Source of the DNA: an uncultured Stenotrophomonas sp.
GTDB lineage: Bacteria > Pseudomonadota > Gammaproteobacteria > Xanthomonadales > Xanthomonadaceae
Direction: 5' to 3'
DNA: 64,000 bases
Assembly: GCF_945952405.1 (NCBI RefSeq)
Contig: NZ_CAMFIA010000004.1
Coordinates: forward strand, 62,001 to 126,000
Shown one piece after another: positions 26,069 through 35,868 of the stretch; within the stretch, counting starts at the first letter, position 1, and each line of letters opens with the position of its first letter. The position numbers and the translations under genes were made by a program. Below the pieces are notes generated by a model. It saw only the letters and a program-made list of their open reading frames with translations. It did not search any database and was not told the DNA's origin.

Positions 26069-26195
26069 GTGGCAACAGGCTGCGGGCAAAAAAGGGGGCG
26101 TATTGTCGCAGATCCTGACCGGCAGGGTCCGGACCCGCTTGCGCCGGCCGCCGCCGTGCATGATGATTGCAGCAGCTGACATGGAGGCAGCCCTG

Positions 26196-26924
26196 ATGCA
26201 GATGACCCCGCGGGCCAGCCGGCCACGCTTCCTGCTTGTCGAGGACGACATCATCAGCCGCGGTTTTTTCAAAGCGGCGCTGGAAACGTTACCGGCGGAT
26301 GTGGACACCGCAGATTCATTGGCCAGCGCCCTGGCCAGCGCCGAACCCGGCGCCCATGACCTGTGGCTGATCGACGTCAACCTGCCCGATGGCAATGGCG
26401 CGCAGCTGCTGCGTGAACTGCGCCGTTCGCACCCGGATACCCCGGCGCTGGCGCATACCGCCGACGGCGACACCTCCATTCATGCCCGCCTGCGCGAGGC
26501 CGGTTTCAGTGACACCCTGGTCAAGCCCTTGGGCCGCGACCAGCTGCTGAAGGCGGTACGCCGCGCCCTGGTCAACAGCCCGGCGGGGATCTTCGTGGCG
26601 CAGGCGCCGGCAGCGGTCGAGCTGCAGGTACAGGACTGGGACGAGACCGCGGCGCTGGCCGCACTCAACGGCCAGCGCAACCACCTGATCGCCCTGCGTG
26701 AGCTGTTCCTGGCCGAACTGCCAGGGGTCCGCGACGCCGTCGAGCAGGCGGTGGACCAGCACGACGAGCGCCAGCTGCGCAGCCAGCTGCACCGCCTGCA
26801 GGCCAGTTGTGGCTTCGTCGGCGCGGCACGGCTGGGCCGTGCGGTGCGCCAGCTGCATCACGCACCCGAGTCCGGGCAGGCCCAGGCCGGGTTCCGCGCG
26901 GCGGTCGCGGCCCTGCTGCACTGA
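26196..26924 (+). CDS. Response regulator receiver-Hpt two-domain protein
   Basis: 242 residues. The receiver domain (about 10-125) has acidic pair EDD at 16-18, phospho-acceptor Asp60 (WLIDVNLPDG) and Lys110 (LVKPLGR). The C-terminal region (about 150-240) resembles a histidine phosphotransfer domain, with His199 in LHRLQASCGFVGAARL. There is no output or kinase domain, so it would relay phosphate inside a hybrid-kinase phosphorelay; no kinase gene is adjacent. The ATG at 26196 has GGAGG 8 bases upstream. Encoded alone, divergent from rlmD. Confidence 0.82.
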   Translation: MQMTPRASRPRFLLVEDDIISRGFFKAALETLPADVDTADSLASALASAEPGAHDLWLIDVNLPDGNGAQLLRELRRSHPDTPALAHTADGDTSIHARLREAGFSDTLVKPLGRDQLLKAVRRALVNSPAGIFVAQAPAAVELQVQDWDETAALAALNGQRNHLIALRELFLAELPGVRDAVEQAVDQHDERQLRSQLHRLQASCGFVGAARLGRAVRQLHHAPESGQAQAGFRAAVAALLH

Positions 26925-26933
26925 AGGTTGCTC

Positions 26934-26954
26934 GGCAGGGCTGCAAGCCCTGCC
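26934..26954. repeat. GGCAGGGCT hairpin
   Basis: 9-base perfect arms GGCAGGGCT/AGCCCTGCC around GCA, between convergent genes. The same arm sequence recurs at 52634-52652 and, diverged, near 52845-52870. It is a small repeat and may mark the 3' ends of the two convergent transcripts. Confidence 0.6.
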
Positions 26955-26964
26955 GTCTCCCCCC

Positions 26965-27684
26965 TCAGCGCCTGGGGGCGAGCTGCTCGAGCAGTTCCCA
27001 GGACTTCAGGCCGCGCGACCCAAGGTGATGGGCCAGCACCCGCCGCATCGGCAGGCGCAGGCTGGCCAGGTCGGCCGCGCCCGGCTCCTCGTCCGCGGCC
27101 AGCGCCAGCAGTGCCGAACCGGTTGCGGCCGCATGGCGTTCGCCGCCCCGTTCACTGAGCAGGCGCTGCGGCCCCTCCTGCGGGTCCAGCGTGTAACGCG
27201 CCGCCGGGTCGATCGCCTGGCCATCGCTGGCACTGTCCAGTTCGAAACCCAGGCCCAGGGCCGACAGCAGCTCGCGCTCGAAGCGACGCAGGGTCCAGGC
27301 CAGGCCGGCGCCCACTGCCAACCGCGCACGCGCCTCGCCGTAGGCCAGGTACAACTCGGGCAGCGGATCCTGGCGCGGTGCCAGGCGCAGGGTCAGTTCA
27401 CCCAGGTAGAAGCCGGCCAGCATCGCCTGGCCGACCAGCCGCGGCGCCGCATCCAGCGCTTCGGCCCCCCGCAGCTGGGCCAGTTCGCCCCGCTGCAGGG
27501 CGCTGAAGCGTATCCATTGCAGCGGCTGCAGGGCGGCGCGCAGCACCTGCCCCTTGGCGGTGGACACGCCGCGCGCGAGCAGGCCGATACGGCCATGCTG
27601 CGCGCTCAACACCTCGACCAGCAGGCTGGTCTCGCGGTAGGCCCGTGCATGCAGCACGAAGCCGGTGTCGTCCTCGATCAGCAT
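26965..27684 (-). CDS. recO: DNA repair protein RecO
   Basis: 239 residues: an N-terminal OB fold ([19 protein letters not shown]) and a helical C-terminal domain ([15 protein letters not shown]). RecO loads RecA onto SSB-coated DNA in the RecFOR pathway. As in most gammaproteobacteria it lies directly behind era (18 bases), at the end of the lepA-lepB-DUF4845-rnc-era-recO run. No zinc-finger cysteines are seen, which is usual for this clade. Confidence 0.93.
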   Translation of the reverse strand: MLIEDDTGFVLHARAYRETSLLVEVLSAQHGRIGLLARGVSTAKGQVLRAALQPLQWIRFSALQRGELAQLRGAEALDAAPRLVGQAMLAGFYLGELTLRLAPRQDPLPELYLAYGEARARLAVGAGLAWTLRRFERELLSALGLGFELDSASDGQAIDPAARYTLDPQEGPQRLLSERGGERHAAATGSALLALAADEEPGAADLASLRLPMRRVLAHHLGSRGLKSWELLEQLAPRR

Positions 27685-27702
27685 CGAAGCGACCGTCGTG
27701 GC

Positions 27703-28599
27703 TTATTCGTAGCCGAAGGCCTTCAGTGCGGCCTCGTCGTCGGACCAGCCTTCACGCACGCGCACCCAGGTCTCCAGGAACACCTTGGCCCCGAACAGAC
27801 GCTCCATCTGCAGGCGCGACTTGGCGCCGATCTCCTTCAGGCGGGCGCCGCCCTTGCCGATCACGATCGCCTTCTGGCCTTCGCGCTCGACCCAGATGAC
27901 CGCACCGATGCGCAGCAGGTTGCCGTCCTCGGTGAAGCGCTCGATTTCAACGGTGGTGGCGTACGGCAGTTCCTCGCCGAGCTGGCGCATCAGCTGTTCA
28001 CGCACCAGTTCGCCGGCCAGGAAACGCTGGCTGCGATCGGTGATCTCGTCCTCGCCGAACATCGGCGGGGCTTCGGGCAGCAGCTTCAGCACGTCGCGAA
28101 CCAGCGCTTCCAGGCCGTTGCGCTTCTGCGCCGAGATCGGATGCACGGCGGCGAAATCACGGCCGGCGGTAACTTCCTGCAGGAACGGCAGCAGCGCGCC
28201 CTTGTCCTTCAGGCGGTCGATCTTGTTGACCACCAGCACCACCGGGATGCCGGCGTCGCGCAGCACGTTGAAGGCCAGGCTGTCCTCTTCGTCCCAACGG
28301 CCGGCTTCGATCACCAGCAGGCCGGCGTCAACGCCTTCCAGCGAACCGCGCGCGGCGCGGTTCATCACCCGGTTCATCGCCCGCTTCTGCACCTTGTGCA
28401 GGCCGGGGGTATCGACCAGCACCAGCTGGCCTTCCGGATAGGTGGCGATGCCCAGCAGGCGATGGCGCGTGGTCTGCGGGCGGTTGGAGACGATGCTGAC
28501 CTTGGCGCCGACCAGGGCATTGGTCAGGGTCGACTTGCCCACGTTCGGGCGGCCAATGACGGCCACGCTGCCGCAATGATGGGGAGTTTGTTCGCTCAC
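27703..28599 (-). CDS. era: GTPase Era
   Basis: 298 residues. The G1 motif [10 protein letters not shown]3 DTPG, G4 NKID and the switch region are in the first 170 residues. The C-terminal KH domain contains [13 protein letters not shown]. Era binds 16S rRNA and helps 30S assembly. It starts with GTG at 28599, overlapping the rnc stop by 4 bases (GTGA), the same coupling style as elsewhere in this window. Confidence 0.96.
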   Translation of the reverse strand: MSEQTPHHCGSVAVIGRPNVGKSTLTNALVGAKVSIVSNRPQTTRHRLLGIATYPEGQLVLVDTPGLHKVQKRAMNRVMNRAARGSLEGVDAGLLVIEAGRWDEEDSLAFNVLRDAGIPVVLVVNKIDRLKDKGALLPFLQEVTAGRDFAAVHPISAQKRNGLEALVRDVLKLLPEAPPMFGEDEITDRSQRFLAGELVREQLMRQLGEELPYATTVEIERFTEDGNLLRIGAVIWVEREGQKAIVIGKGGARLKEIGAKSRLQMERLFGAKVFLETWVRVREGWSDDEAALKAFGYE

Positions 28600-29276
28600 T
28601 TGGAATCCAGTTGTTCTAGGACGGCCGCAGCCGCCTGTTGTTCGGCAAGCCGCCGCGAGGCGCCTTCGCCCTCGGTGCTGGCGGCCGGGTCAGCTACGTT
28701 GCAGCGTACCCGGAAGTGTTTGGCGTGGTCGTCACCGGATTCTGACACCAGTTCATACTGCGGCAACGCCTTCTGTCGGGCCTGCAGCCATTCCTGCAGG
28801 CGGGTCTTGGGGTCCTTCTCGGGCCGGCCGGTGGCCGGCAAGGCCTCCATCGAGGCGCTGAACCAGGGCAGCACCACCGCCCGGCAGGCCTCGAAGCCGG
28901 CATCCAGGTAGATCGCAGCCACCACCGCTTCCACAGCGTCGGCCAGGATCGAGTCGCGACGGTGGCCGCCGGACTTCATTTCACCGGGGCCCAGGGTCAG
29001 CCGTTCGCCCAGCTGCAGGCTCCGCGCGATCACCGCCAGCGCGCCTTCACGCACCAGCTCGGCGCGGGCACGGGTCAGCGCACCCTCGTCAGCCTTGGGC
29101 CAGCGCTGGTACAGCGCCTCGGCGACCATCATGTTGACGATGCTGTCGCCCAGGAACTCCAGGCGCTCGTTGTGCGGCGCGCCGGCACTGCGATGGGTCA
29201 GCGCCTGCTTGAGCAGGGCCGGATCGCGGAAGGGATGACCGATCAGGTCGCCACGTTGGATGAATTTACTGGTCAC
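28596..29276 (-). CDS. rnc: Ribonuclease III
   Basis: 226 residues. The RNase III signature [10 protein letters not shown] provides catalytic acidic residues, and [15 protein letters not shown] the second metal site. The double-stranded RNA-binding domain occupies about 155-226 ([32 protein letters not shown]). It processes rRNA precursors and other duplex RNA. It starts with GTG at 29276, which lies 11 bases inside the DUF4845 gene; this fits the [16 protein letters not shown] start. Confidence 0.95.
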   Translation of the reverse strand: MTSKFIQRGDLIGHPFRDPALLKQALTHRSAGAPHNERLEFLGDSIVNMMVAEALYQRWPKADEGALTRARAELVREGALAVIARSLQLGERLTLGPGEMKSGGHRRDSILADAVEAVVAAIYLDAGFEACRAVVLPWFSASMEALPATGRPEKDPKTRLQEWLQARQKALPQYELVSESGDDHAKHFRVRCNVADPAASTEGEGASRRLAEQQAAAAVLEQLDSK

Positions 29277-29649
29277 CGCTTCGTGTCAGGTCCTGGGAAG
29301 AATCAAACTTGCCAACCACGTCGAGGTTGCCGATCAGCGGGCGACGCACTTCGTAGTTGACCTTGAGGGTCCAGCCATTGTCGCGGCGATCGAACTTCAC
29401 GTTGGACGGCTGCACGTTTTCCGAGTAGTTGATGTACAGCCGCTTGAAGAACAGGTCCTGGATCCGCGACGGCTCCATGCTGCCCACGCCCGGCTCGTTG
29501 GCCAGGCTCTTCATCGCCGAGCGCACCGCGTAGTACTCCTGGTACATCGGGAACAGCTTCATCCCGACGTAAAGGAAGAAACCGACCACGATCAGGACCG
29601 TCAGGAACGAGGTCAGGGTCATGCCACGCTGCGTGTTCATCGTCTTCAT
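29266..29649 (-). CDS. DUF4845 domain protein (single-pass membrane)
   Basis: 127 residues. One membrane segment spans about 9-30 ([21 protein letters not shown]), preceded by a type IV-pilin-like RGMT stretch; a small periplasmic domain follows. DUF4845 proteins sit between lepB and rnc throughout this bacterial group; their function is unknown. I chose the ATG at 29649 for its good ribosome binding site (GGGGAG) and because the membrane segment then lies at the N-terminus. The stop overlaps rnc. Confidence 0.85.
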   Translation of the reverse strand: MKTMNTQRGMTLTSFLTVLIVVGFFLYVGMKLFPMYQEYYAVRSAMKSLANEPGVGSMEPSRIQDLFFKRLYINYSENVQPSNVKFDRRDNGWTLKVNYEVRRPLIGNLDVVGKFDSSQDLTRSGDQ

Positions 29650-29701
29650 TGCGTTCTCCCCAGATACGCGTTGGATGTGAAAATGCTCAGTTGATGCCCG
29701 A

Positions 29702-30496
29702 TCAGTTGATGCTCGAGCCGATCCGCGACGGCTCGAAGCCATCCTTGCAGAACCAGCCCTGGCAGTTCAGCCAGATCAGGAAGGCCTTGCCGCGCAGGTT
29801 CTCTTCCGGCAGCAGGCCCCAGAAGCGTCCGTCATCGCTGTTGTCGCGGTTGTCGCCCATCACCAGGTACTTGCCGGCCGGCACGGTCCACTGGCCCTGG
29901 CCACGCGGGTAGTCGGTCTCCAGCACGGTGTGGGTACGGCCCGGCAGGTGCTCGACCAGCAGGTTGGCGCCCTCGCCCTGGCCCTTGTGGCCGGCGTAGA
30001 TGCCCTTGTTGTCGTACTTCAGCGGCTCGCCATTGAGGATCACGCCGTCGCCTTCGAAGACCACGGTGTCACCCGGCACGCCAATCACGCGCTTGATGAA
30101 GTTCTCGCCCTTGGCCGGGTCGTTGTCGCTGTGGCCGGGGAAGTGGAACACCACCACGTCGCCACGCGACGGCTCGCCGAACGGCACGATCTTGGTGTTG
30201 CTGATCGGCAGGCGCAGGCCGTAGGAGAACTTGTTGACCAGGATGAAATCGCCGATCAGCAGGTTCGGCATCATCGAGCTGGACGGGATCTTGTACGGTT
30301 CGGCAATGAAGCTGCGCACGATCAGCACGATCGCCAGCACCGGGAAGAACGCACGCGAGTAGTCCACCAGAACCGGCTCGGAATCGAGCAGGCCCGCGCG
30401 CTGGGCGCGGCGCTTGGCAAGGTACAGCTTGTCCGCGAGCAGGATCAGGCCCGAGGCCAGGGTCAGCACGACCAGGAGGATCTCAAACAGTTTCAT
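29702..30496 (-). CDS. lepB: Signal peptidase I LepB
   Basis: 264 residues. Two N-terminal membrane segments (about 3-22 and 48-65) are followed by the catalytic dyad Ser74 (IPSSSMMPNL) and Lys135 (NFIKRVIGVPGD), plus the GDNRDNSDDGR box. It removes signal peptides from exported proteins at the inner membrane. It lies between lepA and DUF4845, the standard order. A GC hairpin without T tract sits in the gap to lepA. Confidence 0.95.
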   Translation of the reverse strand: MKLFEILLVVLTLASGLILLADKLYLAKRRAQRAGLLDSEPVLVDYSRAFFPVLAIVLIVRSFIAEPYKIPSSSMMPNLLIGDFILVNKFSYGLRLPISNTKIVPFGEPSRGDVVVFHFPGHSDNDPAKGENFIKRVIGVPGDTVVFEGDGVILNGEPLKYDNKGIYAGHKGQGEGANLLVEHLPGRTHTVLETDYPRGQGQWTVPAGKYLVMGDNRDNSDDGRFWGLLPEENLRGKAFLIWLNCQGWFCKDGFEPSRIGSSIN

Positions 30497-30524
30497 TCAG
30501 GGTCCTTTGCAACGTCACCAGACG

Positions 30525-30544
30525 ACCGGCCCCGCAGGGCCGGT
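30525..30544. repeat. GC-rich hairpin between lepA and lepB
   Basis: ACCGGCCC, short loop, GGGCCGGT. It lies in the lepA-lepB intergenic gap of the operon and may stabilise or pause the transcript; no T tract follows. Confidence 0.4.
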
Positions 30545-30550
30545 GCGGGC

Positions 30551-32359
30551 TTACTTGTTGTCCATCTGCAGCACGGCCAGGAACGCTTCCTGCGGGATCT
30601 CCACGCGGCCGACCTGCTTCATGCGCTTCTTGCCTTCCTTCTGCTTTTCCAGAAGCTTCTTCTTGCGCGAAACGTCGCCACCATAGCACTTGGCCAGCAC
30701 GTTCTTGCGCATCGCCTTGACCGTGGTACGGGCGATGATCTGCGAGCCGACGGCGGCCTGGATGGCCACGTCGAACATCTGGCGCGGGATCAGGTCCTTC
30801 ATCTTCTCGCACAGCTCGCGGCCGCGGCGGTCGGCATGGCTGCGGTGCACGATCAGCGACAGCGCATCGACCTTGTCGCCATTGATCAGTACGTCAACAC
30901 GCACGAACGGGCCAGCATCGAAGCGCACGAAGTGGTAGTCCAGCGAGGCATAGCCGCGGCTGACCGACTTCAGCTTGTCGAAGAAATCGAGCACCACTTC
31001 GGCCATCGGCAGCTCGTAGCTGATCTGCACCTGGCTGCCCAGGTAGTTGATGCCGATCTGGCTGCCGCGCTTTTCTTCGCACAGCTTGATGATGTTGCCG
31101 ATGTACTCCTCGGGGGTGAGCACGTTGGCACGGATGATCGGCTCGCGGATCTCCTCGACCTGGTTCACCGCCGGCAGCTTGGCCGGGTTGTCCATGTTGA
31201 TGATCGAGCCGTCGGTCTTCAGGACTTCATACACCACCGTCGGCGCGGTGCTGATCAGGTCCAGGTTGTACTCGCGCTCCAGGCGCTCCTGCACGATTTC
31301 CATGTGCAGCATGCCGAGGAAGCCGCAGCGGAAGCCGAAGCCCATCGCCTCGGAGCTTTCCGGCTCGAAGCGCAGCGCGGCATCGTTCAGGCGCAGCTTG
31401 TCCAGCGCTTCGCGAAGGTCCGGGTAGTCCTCGGCATCGACCGGGAACAGGCCGGCGAACACGCGCGGCTGCATTTCCTGGAAGCCCGGCAGCGGCTTCG
31501 GCGCAGGATCGCCGGCCAGGGTCAGGGTGTCGCCGACCGGAGCGCCATGCACGTCCTTGATGCTGGCGGTGACCCAGCCCACCTCACCGGCCCGGAGCGC
31601 CGGTAGCACCTTGCGCTTCGGGGTGAACACGCCGACGTTGTCGACCTGGTGGTTGCGGCCGGTGGACATCACCTGCAGCTTGTCGCCGGCCTTGATCTCG
31701 CCCTGCATGACGCGCACCAGCGAGACCACGCCCAGGTAGTTGTCGAACCAGGAGTCGATGATCAGCGCCTGCAGCTTCTCGGTGTCGCGCGGCGTCGGCG
31801 GCGGGATGCGGTGCACGATCGCTTCCAGCACGTCCTGCACGTTCAGGCCGGTCTTGGCACTGACCGGCACCGCGTCCGACGCGTCGATGCCGATCACGGC
31901 CTCGATCTCGGCCTTGGCGCGCTCGATGTCGGCGGTGGGAAGGTCGATCTTGTTGATCACCGGCACCACTTCCAGGCCCTGCTCCACCGCGGTGTAGCAG
32001 TTGGCCACCGACTGCGCTTCCACGCCCTGGGCGGCATCGACCACCAGCAGCGCGCCTTCGCAGGCGGCCAGCGAGCGGCTGACTTCATAGGAGAAGTCGA
32101 CATGGCCCGGCGTGTCGATGAAGTTCAGATGGTAGGTCTGCCCGTCCTTGGCCAGGTACGGCAACGACACCGACTGCGCCTTGATCGTGATGCCACGCTC
32201 GCGCTCGATCGGGTTGGAGTCGAGCACCTGCGCTTCCATCTCGCGGGCCTGCAGGCCACCACAGAGCTGGATGATGCGGTCGGCCAGCGTGGACTTGCCG
32301 TGGTCGACATGGGCGATGATGGAGAAGTTGCGGATGTTCCGCATCGAATCAGAAGACAT
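30551..32359 (-). CDS. lepA: Elongation factor 4 (LepA)
   Basis: 602 residues, a translational GTPase. G1 AHVDHGKST, switch [10 protein letters not shown] and G4 NKIDLP are in the first 140 residues, followed by EF-G-like domains and the LepA-specific C-terminal domain ([26 protein letters not shown] is characteristic, spanning about 550-575). It acts on stalled or initiating ribosomes. Start ATG 32359 is used; an in-frame ATG five codons on (MRNIRNF) matches E. coli equally well, and neither has a strong ribosome binding site. Confidence 0.95.
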   Translation of the reverse strand: MSSDSMRNIRNFSIIAHVDHGKSTLADRIIQLCGGLQAREMEAQVLDSNPIERERGITIKAQSVSLPYLAKDGQTYHLNFIDTPGHVDFSYEVSRSLAACEGALLVVDAAQGVEAQSVANCYTAVEQGLEVVPVINKIDLPTADIERAKAEIEAVIGIDASDAVPVSAKTGLNVQDVLEAIVHRIPPPTPRDTEKLQALIIDSWFDNYLGVVSLVRVMQGEIKAGDKLQVMSTGRNHQVDNVGVFTPKRKVLPALRAGEVGWVTASIKDVHGAPVGDTLTLAGDPAPKPLPGFQEMQPRVFAGLFPVDAEDYPDLREALDKLRLNDAALRFEPESSEAMGFGFRCGFLGMLHMEIVQERLEREYNLDLISTAPTVVYEVLKTDGSIINMDNPAKLPAVNQVEEIREPIIRANVLTPEEYIGNIIKLCEEKRGSQIGINYLGSQVQISYELPMAEVVLDFFDKLKSVSRGYASLDYHFVRFDAGPFVRVDVLINGDKVDALSLIVHRSHADRRGRELCEKMKDLIPRQMFDVAIQAAVGSQIIARTTVKAMRKNVLAKCYGGDVSRKKKLLEKQKEGKKRMKQVGRVEIPQEAFLAVLQMDNK

Positions 32360-32459
32360 AGGTGGCGGCGGCGCGCGGCGTCGTCAGGGTAACGGTCGAT
32401 TATCGCATGCCCGGCGCCCCACCGCGAAAGCGGCCTCATCCAGGCCGGCCCGGAACGGC

Positions 32460-32485
32460 CGAAGCCCCGCCAGGGCGGGGCTTCG
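32460..32485 (-). terminator. Hairpin behind degP/mucD
   Basis: 11-base perfect arms CGAAGCCCCGC/GCGGGGCTTCG with a 4-base loop, 40 bases past the protease stop. A second hairpin (GGGGCCGCC/GGCGGCCCC, 32497-32515) lies between them. T tracts are lacking. They probably separate this operon from lepA. Confidence 0.5.
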
Positions 32486-32524
32486 GGGTACCCGGAGGGG
32501 CCGCCAGGCGGCCCCGGAAGGGCC

Positions 32525-34060
32525 TCAGCGGCCGGCCTTCACCGGCACGAAGGCACTGTTGCCGTTGCCGGTACGCACCAGCAGCATCACCACATCGTCC
32601 TTCTTGAAGCTGGCCAGCGCGCGGTTGAGGGCCTCCACGCTGCCGACCGGGGTGCGCCCGACCTGCAGGATCACCATGCCCGGAGACAGCCCGGCATCCC
32701 GCGCCGCCTGGCCCTTGACCGCGGTGATGCGCACGCCCTCGTTGCCATCCAGGCCGAACTGCTTGCGTTGCGGTGCGGTCAGGTCGCTGACGTCCAGGCC
32801 CAGCAGGGCGTTGGCCCCGGCCTGCGGCGCCGCGTCGGGCTTGGCCGCCGCGGCCGCACGCGCATTGCCCTGGCCGTCTTCGCTCAGTGCGGTCAGCGTG
32901 GCGCTGAGATCGCGCGGCTTGCCATCGCGGATCACCCCCAGGGTGACCCGGCTGCCCGGGGCCATCGCGCCGATCAGCGGCGGCAGGTCGGACCAGCTGT
33001 TGACCGGGCTGCCATTGACCGAGCGCACCACGTCACCGATCTGCACGCCCGCCTTCTCCGCTGCGCTGCCGGCGACGATCTGGTTGACCAGCGCACCGCG
33101 GCTGTCGGGCAGGCCCAGGCCCTGTGCCTTCAGCGAATCGATCGGTTCGACCACCGCGCCGAGCTGGCCGCGGGTGACCTTGCCGCTCTTCTTGATCTGC
33201 TCGACCGCACTCATCGCCAGGTCGATCGGGATCGCGAAGCTGATGCCCATGTAGCCGCCGGACGCCGAGAAGATCTGCGAGTTGATGCCGACCACTTCAC
33301 CGCGGGTGTTCAGCAGCGGGCCACCGGAGTTGCCCTGGTTGATCGCCACATCGGTCTGGATGAACGGCACGTAGCGCTGGTCGGCGCCGCCGGTGCTGCG
33401 GCCCAGTGCGCTGACGATGCCCGCGGTGACCGAGTGGTCGAGACCGAATGGCGAGCCGATAGCGACAACCCACTGGCCCGGCTTCAGGGTGTTGGAATCC
33501 CCCACGCGCACGGTCGGCAGGTTCTTGCCGTCGATCTTCAGCAGGGCCACGTCGTACTGCTGGTCGCTGCCCACCACCTTGGCGCTGAACTCGCGGCTGT
33601 CGCCCAGCTTGACCTTCACTTCGCTGGCATCGGCGACCACGTGGTAGTTGGTCAGCACGTAGCCATCGGGCGAGATGATGAAGCCCGAGCCCATGCCGCG
33701 CCCCTTGATGCTGGGCCCGCCGTCCTGGCCCCCCGGGCCCTGCCCCGGCATCGGGAAGTCCGGGCCGAAGAAGCGGCGGAAGAATTCCGGCATGTCGTCG
33801 TCGCCGCCCATCGGCCCGCGCGCCTGGCGGTTGTTGCGGACGATGGTGGTGTCGACGTTGACCACGCCCGGCCCGACCTGTTCGACCAGATGGGTGAAGT
33901 CAGGCAGGCCGCTGACCAGCGGCTGCGCCGGCGCCCGCGGCGCGGCGGCGGCCGGGGCGGCCTGGGTCTGGGCGGCAGGCGCCGGGGCCTGCGCGCAGGC
34001 CATCAGCGGCAGGGTCAGGGCCAGCAGGCCAACGGCCTGCGTGCGGAGTCGGGGAGTCAT
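32525..34060 (-). CDS. degP: Periplasmic serine protease DegP/MucD
   Basis: 511 residues. The signal region ends LMAC (Cys22), so a lipid anchor is possible, although AxA-type cleavage is also plausible. The trypsin-like triad is His140 (LTNYHVVADA), Asp170 (YDVALLKID) and Ser245 (NQGNSGGPLL). Two PDZ domains follow (about 285-375 and 420-505). It degrades or chaperones misfolded envelope proteins. A Met/Pro/Gly-rich flexible loop lies at 84-118. The gene is third in rpoE-rseA-mucD, so it should be under sigma-E control; 74 bases with a small GC hairpin (34102-34118) precede it. Confidence 0.93.
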   Translation of the reverse strand: MTPRLRTQAVGLLALTLPLMACAQAPAPAAQTQAAPAAAAPRAPAQPLVSGLPDFTHLVEQVGPGVVNVDTTIVRNNRQARGPMGGDDDMPEFFRRFFGPDFPMPGQGPGGQDGGPSIKGRGMGSGFIISPDGYVLTNYHVVADASEVKVKLGDSREFSAKVVGSDQQYDVALLKIDGKNLPTVRVGDSNTLKPGQWVVAIGSPFGLDHSVTAGIVSALGRSTGGADQRYVPFIQTDVAINQGNSGGPLLNTRGEVVGINSQIFSASGGYMGISFAIPIDLAMSAVEQIKKSGKVTRGQLGAVVEPIDSLKAQGLGLPDSRGALVNQIVAGSAAEKAGVQIGDVVRSVNGSPVNSWSDLPPLIGAMAPGSRVTLGVIRDGKPRDLSATLTALSEDGQGNARAAAAAKPDAAPQAGANALLGLDVSDLTAPQRKQFGLDGNEGVRITAVKGQAARDAGLSPGMVILQVGRTPVGSVEALNRALASFKKDDVVMLLVRTGNGNSAFVPVKAGR

Positions 34061-34134
34061 CGGACGGCAACCTCCGGATCGGGTGGAAAGAGGAATACGG
34101 GCCCCGCCGACGGCGGGGCGTGAAAGCGCCCGGC

Positions 34135-35016
34135 TCAGTCGCGCGGGCGCGGCGGCACCGGCAGGTCGTCCTGCAGGCGCGGCTCGAACGGGTAGAACGC
34201 GGCCCCGCCGGCGTGGGCCGGGAAGCTGGCATTGAGCGCACCGCCTGCGGCAGGCGCCAGGCTGGAGCGCGGCCACGGTCGTGCCTGCAGCCCGCCCACC
34301 TCACCGAACGGCAGGGCGCGGCCGGCGTTGGCCGGCACGGTCGGGGTCAACGGCGCCTGCACGGCAGCCACCGCACGTTGCGGGGCCTCTTCACGCTGCG
34401 CGGCACGCGCGGCCTGCTGGCTGCGGGTGGCACTGGCACGGCGCGCATCCTGGCGGCGGCTGGCAGCGGCCATCGCCACTGCAGGCACGCCGGCCACGGC
34501 CATCGCAGCGGTATCCACCGATGCCTCGGTGACCGTTGCCGGCGCGGTCGGCGCTGGCGCCAGTTCGGCCTGGCTGGCGATCACCTGCGGCGCCAGCGGT
34601 TCGCCCGGGGCAGCCTGCTGCAGCTTCTCACCGCCCATGAACAGGGCCACTGCAGCGACCGAAGCCGCCAACGCTGCGCCCCCGCCCCAGGCTCGCCAGC
34701 CACCGCGACGCACCTGGCGGCGTGGCTCGGCCTGCGGCACCGGCTCGGCGGCAATGGCGGCGGCCACCGCGGCACTGAAACCGGCGGGTGCCAGCGCCGG
34801 CGCCTGCCCGCGCATCACGTCGCCCATCAGTTGCCAGCGCTCCTGGCAGCCGGCCAGCTCGGGGTCGTGTTCCATGCGGCGCAGCAGGAAGCGCGCTTCG
34901 TCAGCCCCCAGCTCACCATCGAGCAGCGCAGAAAGCTGTTCGCGATGGCGCTGGTCCAGGCGCTGCCCGGCGGGCGATGGGTGGTTCTGCGATTCGTCAA
35001 ACGGTTTACTGGTCAT
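34135..35016 (-). CDS. rseA: Anti-sigma-E factor RseA
   Basis: 293 residues. The N-terminal cytoplasmic sigma-binding domain covers about 22-80 (HREQLSALLDGELGADEARFLLRRMEHD and then RWQLMGDVMRG). One membrane segment lies near 108-127 (AWGGGAALAASVAAVALFMGG), with a long Ala/Pro-rich periplasmic part behind it. It holds RpoE at the membrane until cleaved under envelope stress. Its ATG overlaps the rpoE stop by 4 bases. The periplasmic part is longer and lower in complexity than in E. coli. No RseB-like gene follows; degP does. Confidence 0.88.
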   Translation of the reverse strand: MTSKPFDESQNHPSPAGQRLDQRHREQLSALLDGELGADEARFLLRRMEHDPELAGCQERWQLMGDVMRGQAPALAPAGFSAAVAAAIAAEPVPQAEPRRQVRRGGWRAWGGGAALAASVAAVALFMGGEKLQQAAPGEPLAPQVIASQAELAPAPTAPATVTEASVDTAAMAVAGVPAVAMAAASRRQDARRASATRSQQAARAAQREEAPQRAVAAVQAPLTPTVPANAGRALPFGEVGGLQARPWPRSSLAPAAGGALNASFPAHAGGAAFYPFEPRLQDDLPVPPRPRD

Positions 35017-35633
35017 ACGCGGCTCTTCTCACGGGTGGCGCTGCCGATGTCCAACAGCGGCCGGAGTTCGGTGTCGATCGCCTCGCGCGCCCGGAAGATC
35101 CGTGAACGCACGGTGCCGATCGGGCACCCCATCTTCTGCGCGATATCCTCGTAACTCAGGCCTTCCACCTCGCGCAGGGTGATCGCCAACCGGAGTTCTT
35201 CCGGCAGCGCGTTGACGGCCTTCATCACCGTCTGTTCAAGCTCCTGGCGCATCAACTCGCGTTCGGGCGTGTCGGTGTCGCGCAGGCGCGTGCCACTGTC
35301 GAACTGCTCGGCATCGCCGATGTCGATGTCATCGGTCGGTGGCCTTCGATTGTGTGAAGCCAGGTAGTTTTTGGCGGTATTCACGGCGATTCGATGCAAC
35401 CAGGTTGAGAACTGGGCATCGCCACGGAAACTCCCGATCGCGCGGTACGCACGGATGAAAGTGTCCTGGGCGACGTCCTGACATTCACTCCAGTCGGCGA
35501 TGTAGCGACCGACCAGGGCCACGACCCGATGCTGGTACTTGCGCACCAGCACATCGAAGGCCGCGCTCTCGCCGCGCTGCACGCGCCGGACCAGTTCCAG
35601 ATCCAGCTCCTGTGGTGTATCAACCTCGGCCAT
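35013..35633 (-). CDS. rpoE: RNA polymerase sigma-E factor
   Basis: 206 residues, ECF sigma factor group 2. Region 2 has DVLVRKYQHRVVALVGRYI, DVAQDTFIRAYRAI and FSTWLHRIAVNTAKNYLASH. Region 4 has LPEELRLAITLREVEGLSYEDIA and GCPIGTVRSRIFRAREAI. It directs the envelope stress regulon. I chose the ATG at 35633 (MAEVDTPQELDLELVRRVQ), the family start. A sigma-E-type promoter lies 41 bases upstream, so autoregulation is likely. Confidence 0.96.
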   Translation of the reverse strand: MAEVDTPQELDLELVRRVQRGESAAFDVLVRKYQHRVVALVGRYIADWSECQDVAQDTFIRAYRAIGSFRGDAQFSTWLHRIAVNTAKNYLASHNRRPPTDDIDIGDAEQFDSGTRLRDTDTPERELMRQELEQTVMKAVNALPEELRLAITLREVEGLSYEDIAQKMGCPIGTVRSRIFRAREAIDTELRPLLDIGSATREKSRV

Positions 35634-35673
35634 GAGGGGCCGCACTCCTGTCAGCCCAACCGACGTCGGGCAA

Positions 35674-35700
35674 TGAGACTGCCAATCCCGGGAAAAGTTC
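35674..35700 (-). promoter_or_regulatory. Sigma-E type promoter of rpoE
   Basis: On the minus strand: GAACTT (-35, complement of 35695-35700), a 16-base spacer, then TCTCA (-10, complement of 35674-35678). This matches the sigma-E consensus GAACTT-N16/17-TCTGA with one change. It would start transcription about 35 bases before the rpoE ATG, giving autoregulation of rpoE-rseA-degP. Confidence 0.8.
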
Positions 35701-35868
35701 AGTCGCCGATCACCCGGCGCCGCACCAGCTTTTAACCACCGTTCCGTTAGCGTCCAGGTCCACGGCCATGGATCCGGGGTCGCCACTCCCCTGCTATTGG
35801 GATTTGACGCGGGGGAAACAACCTCTGGATCATAGCCGCTTCTCCATACACAACCGGATGGAACGTCC

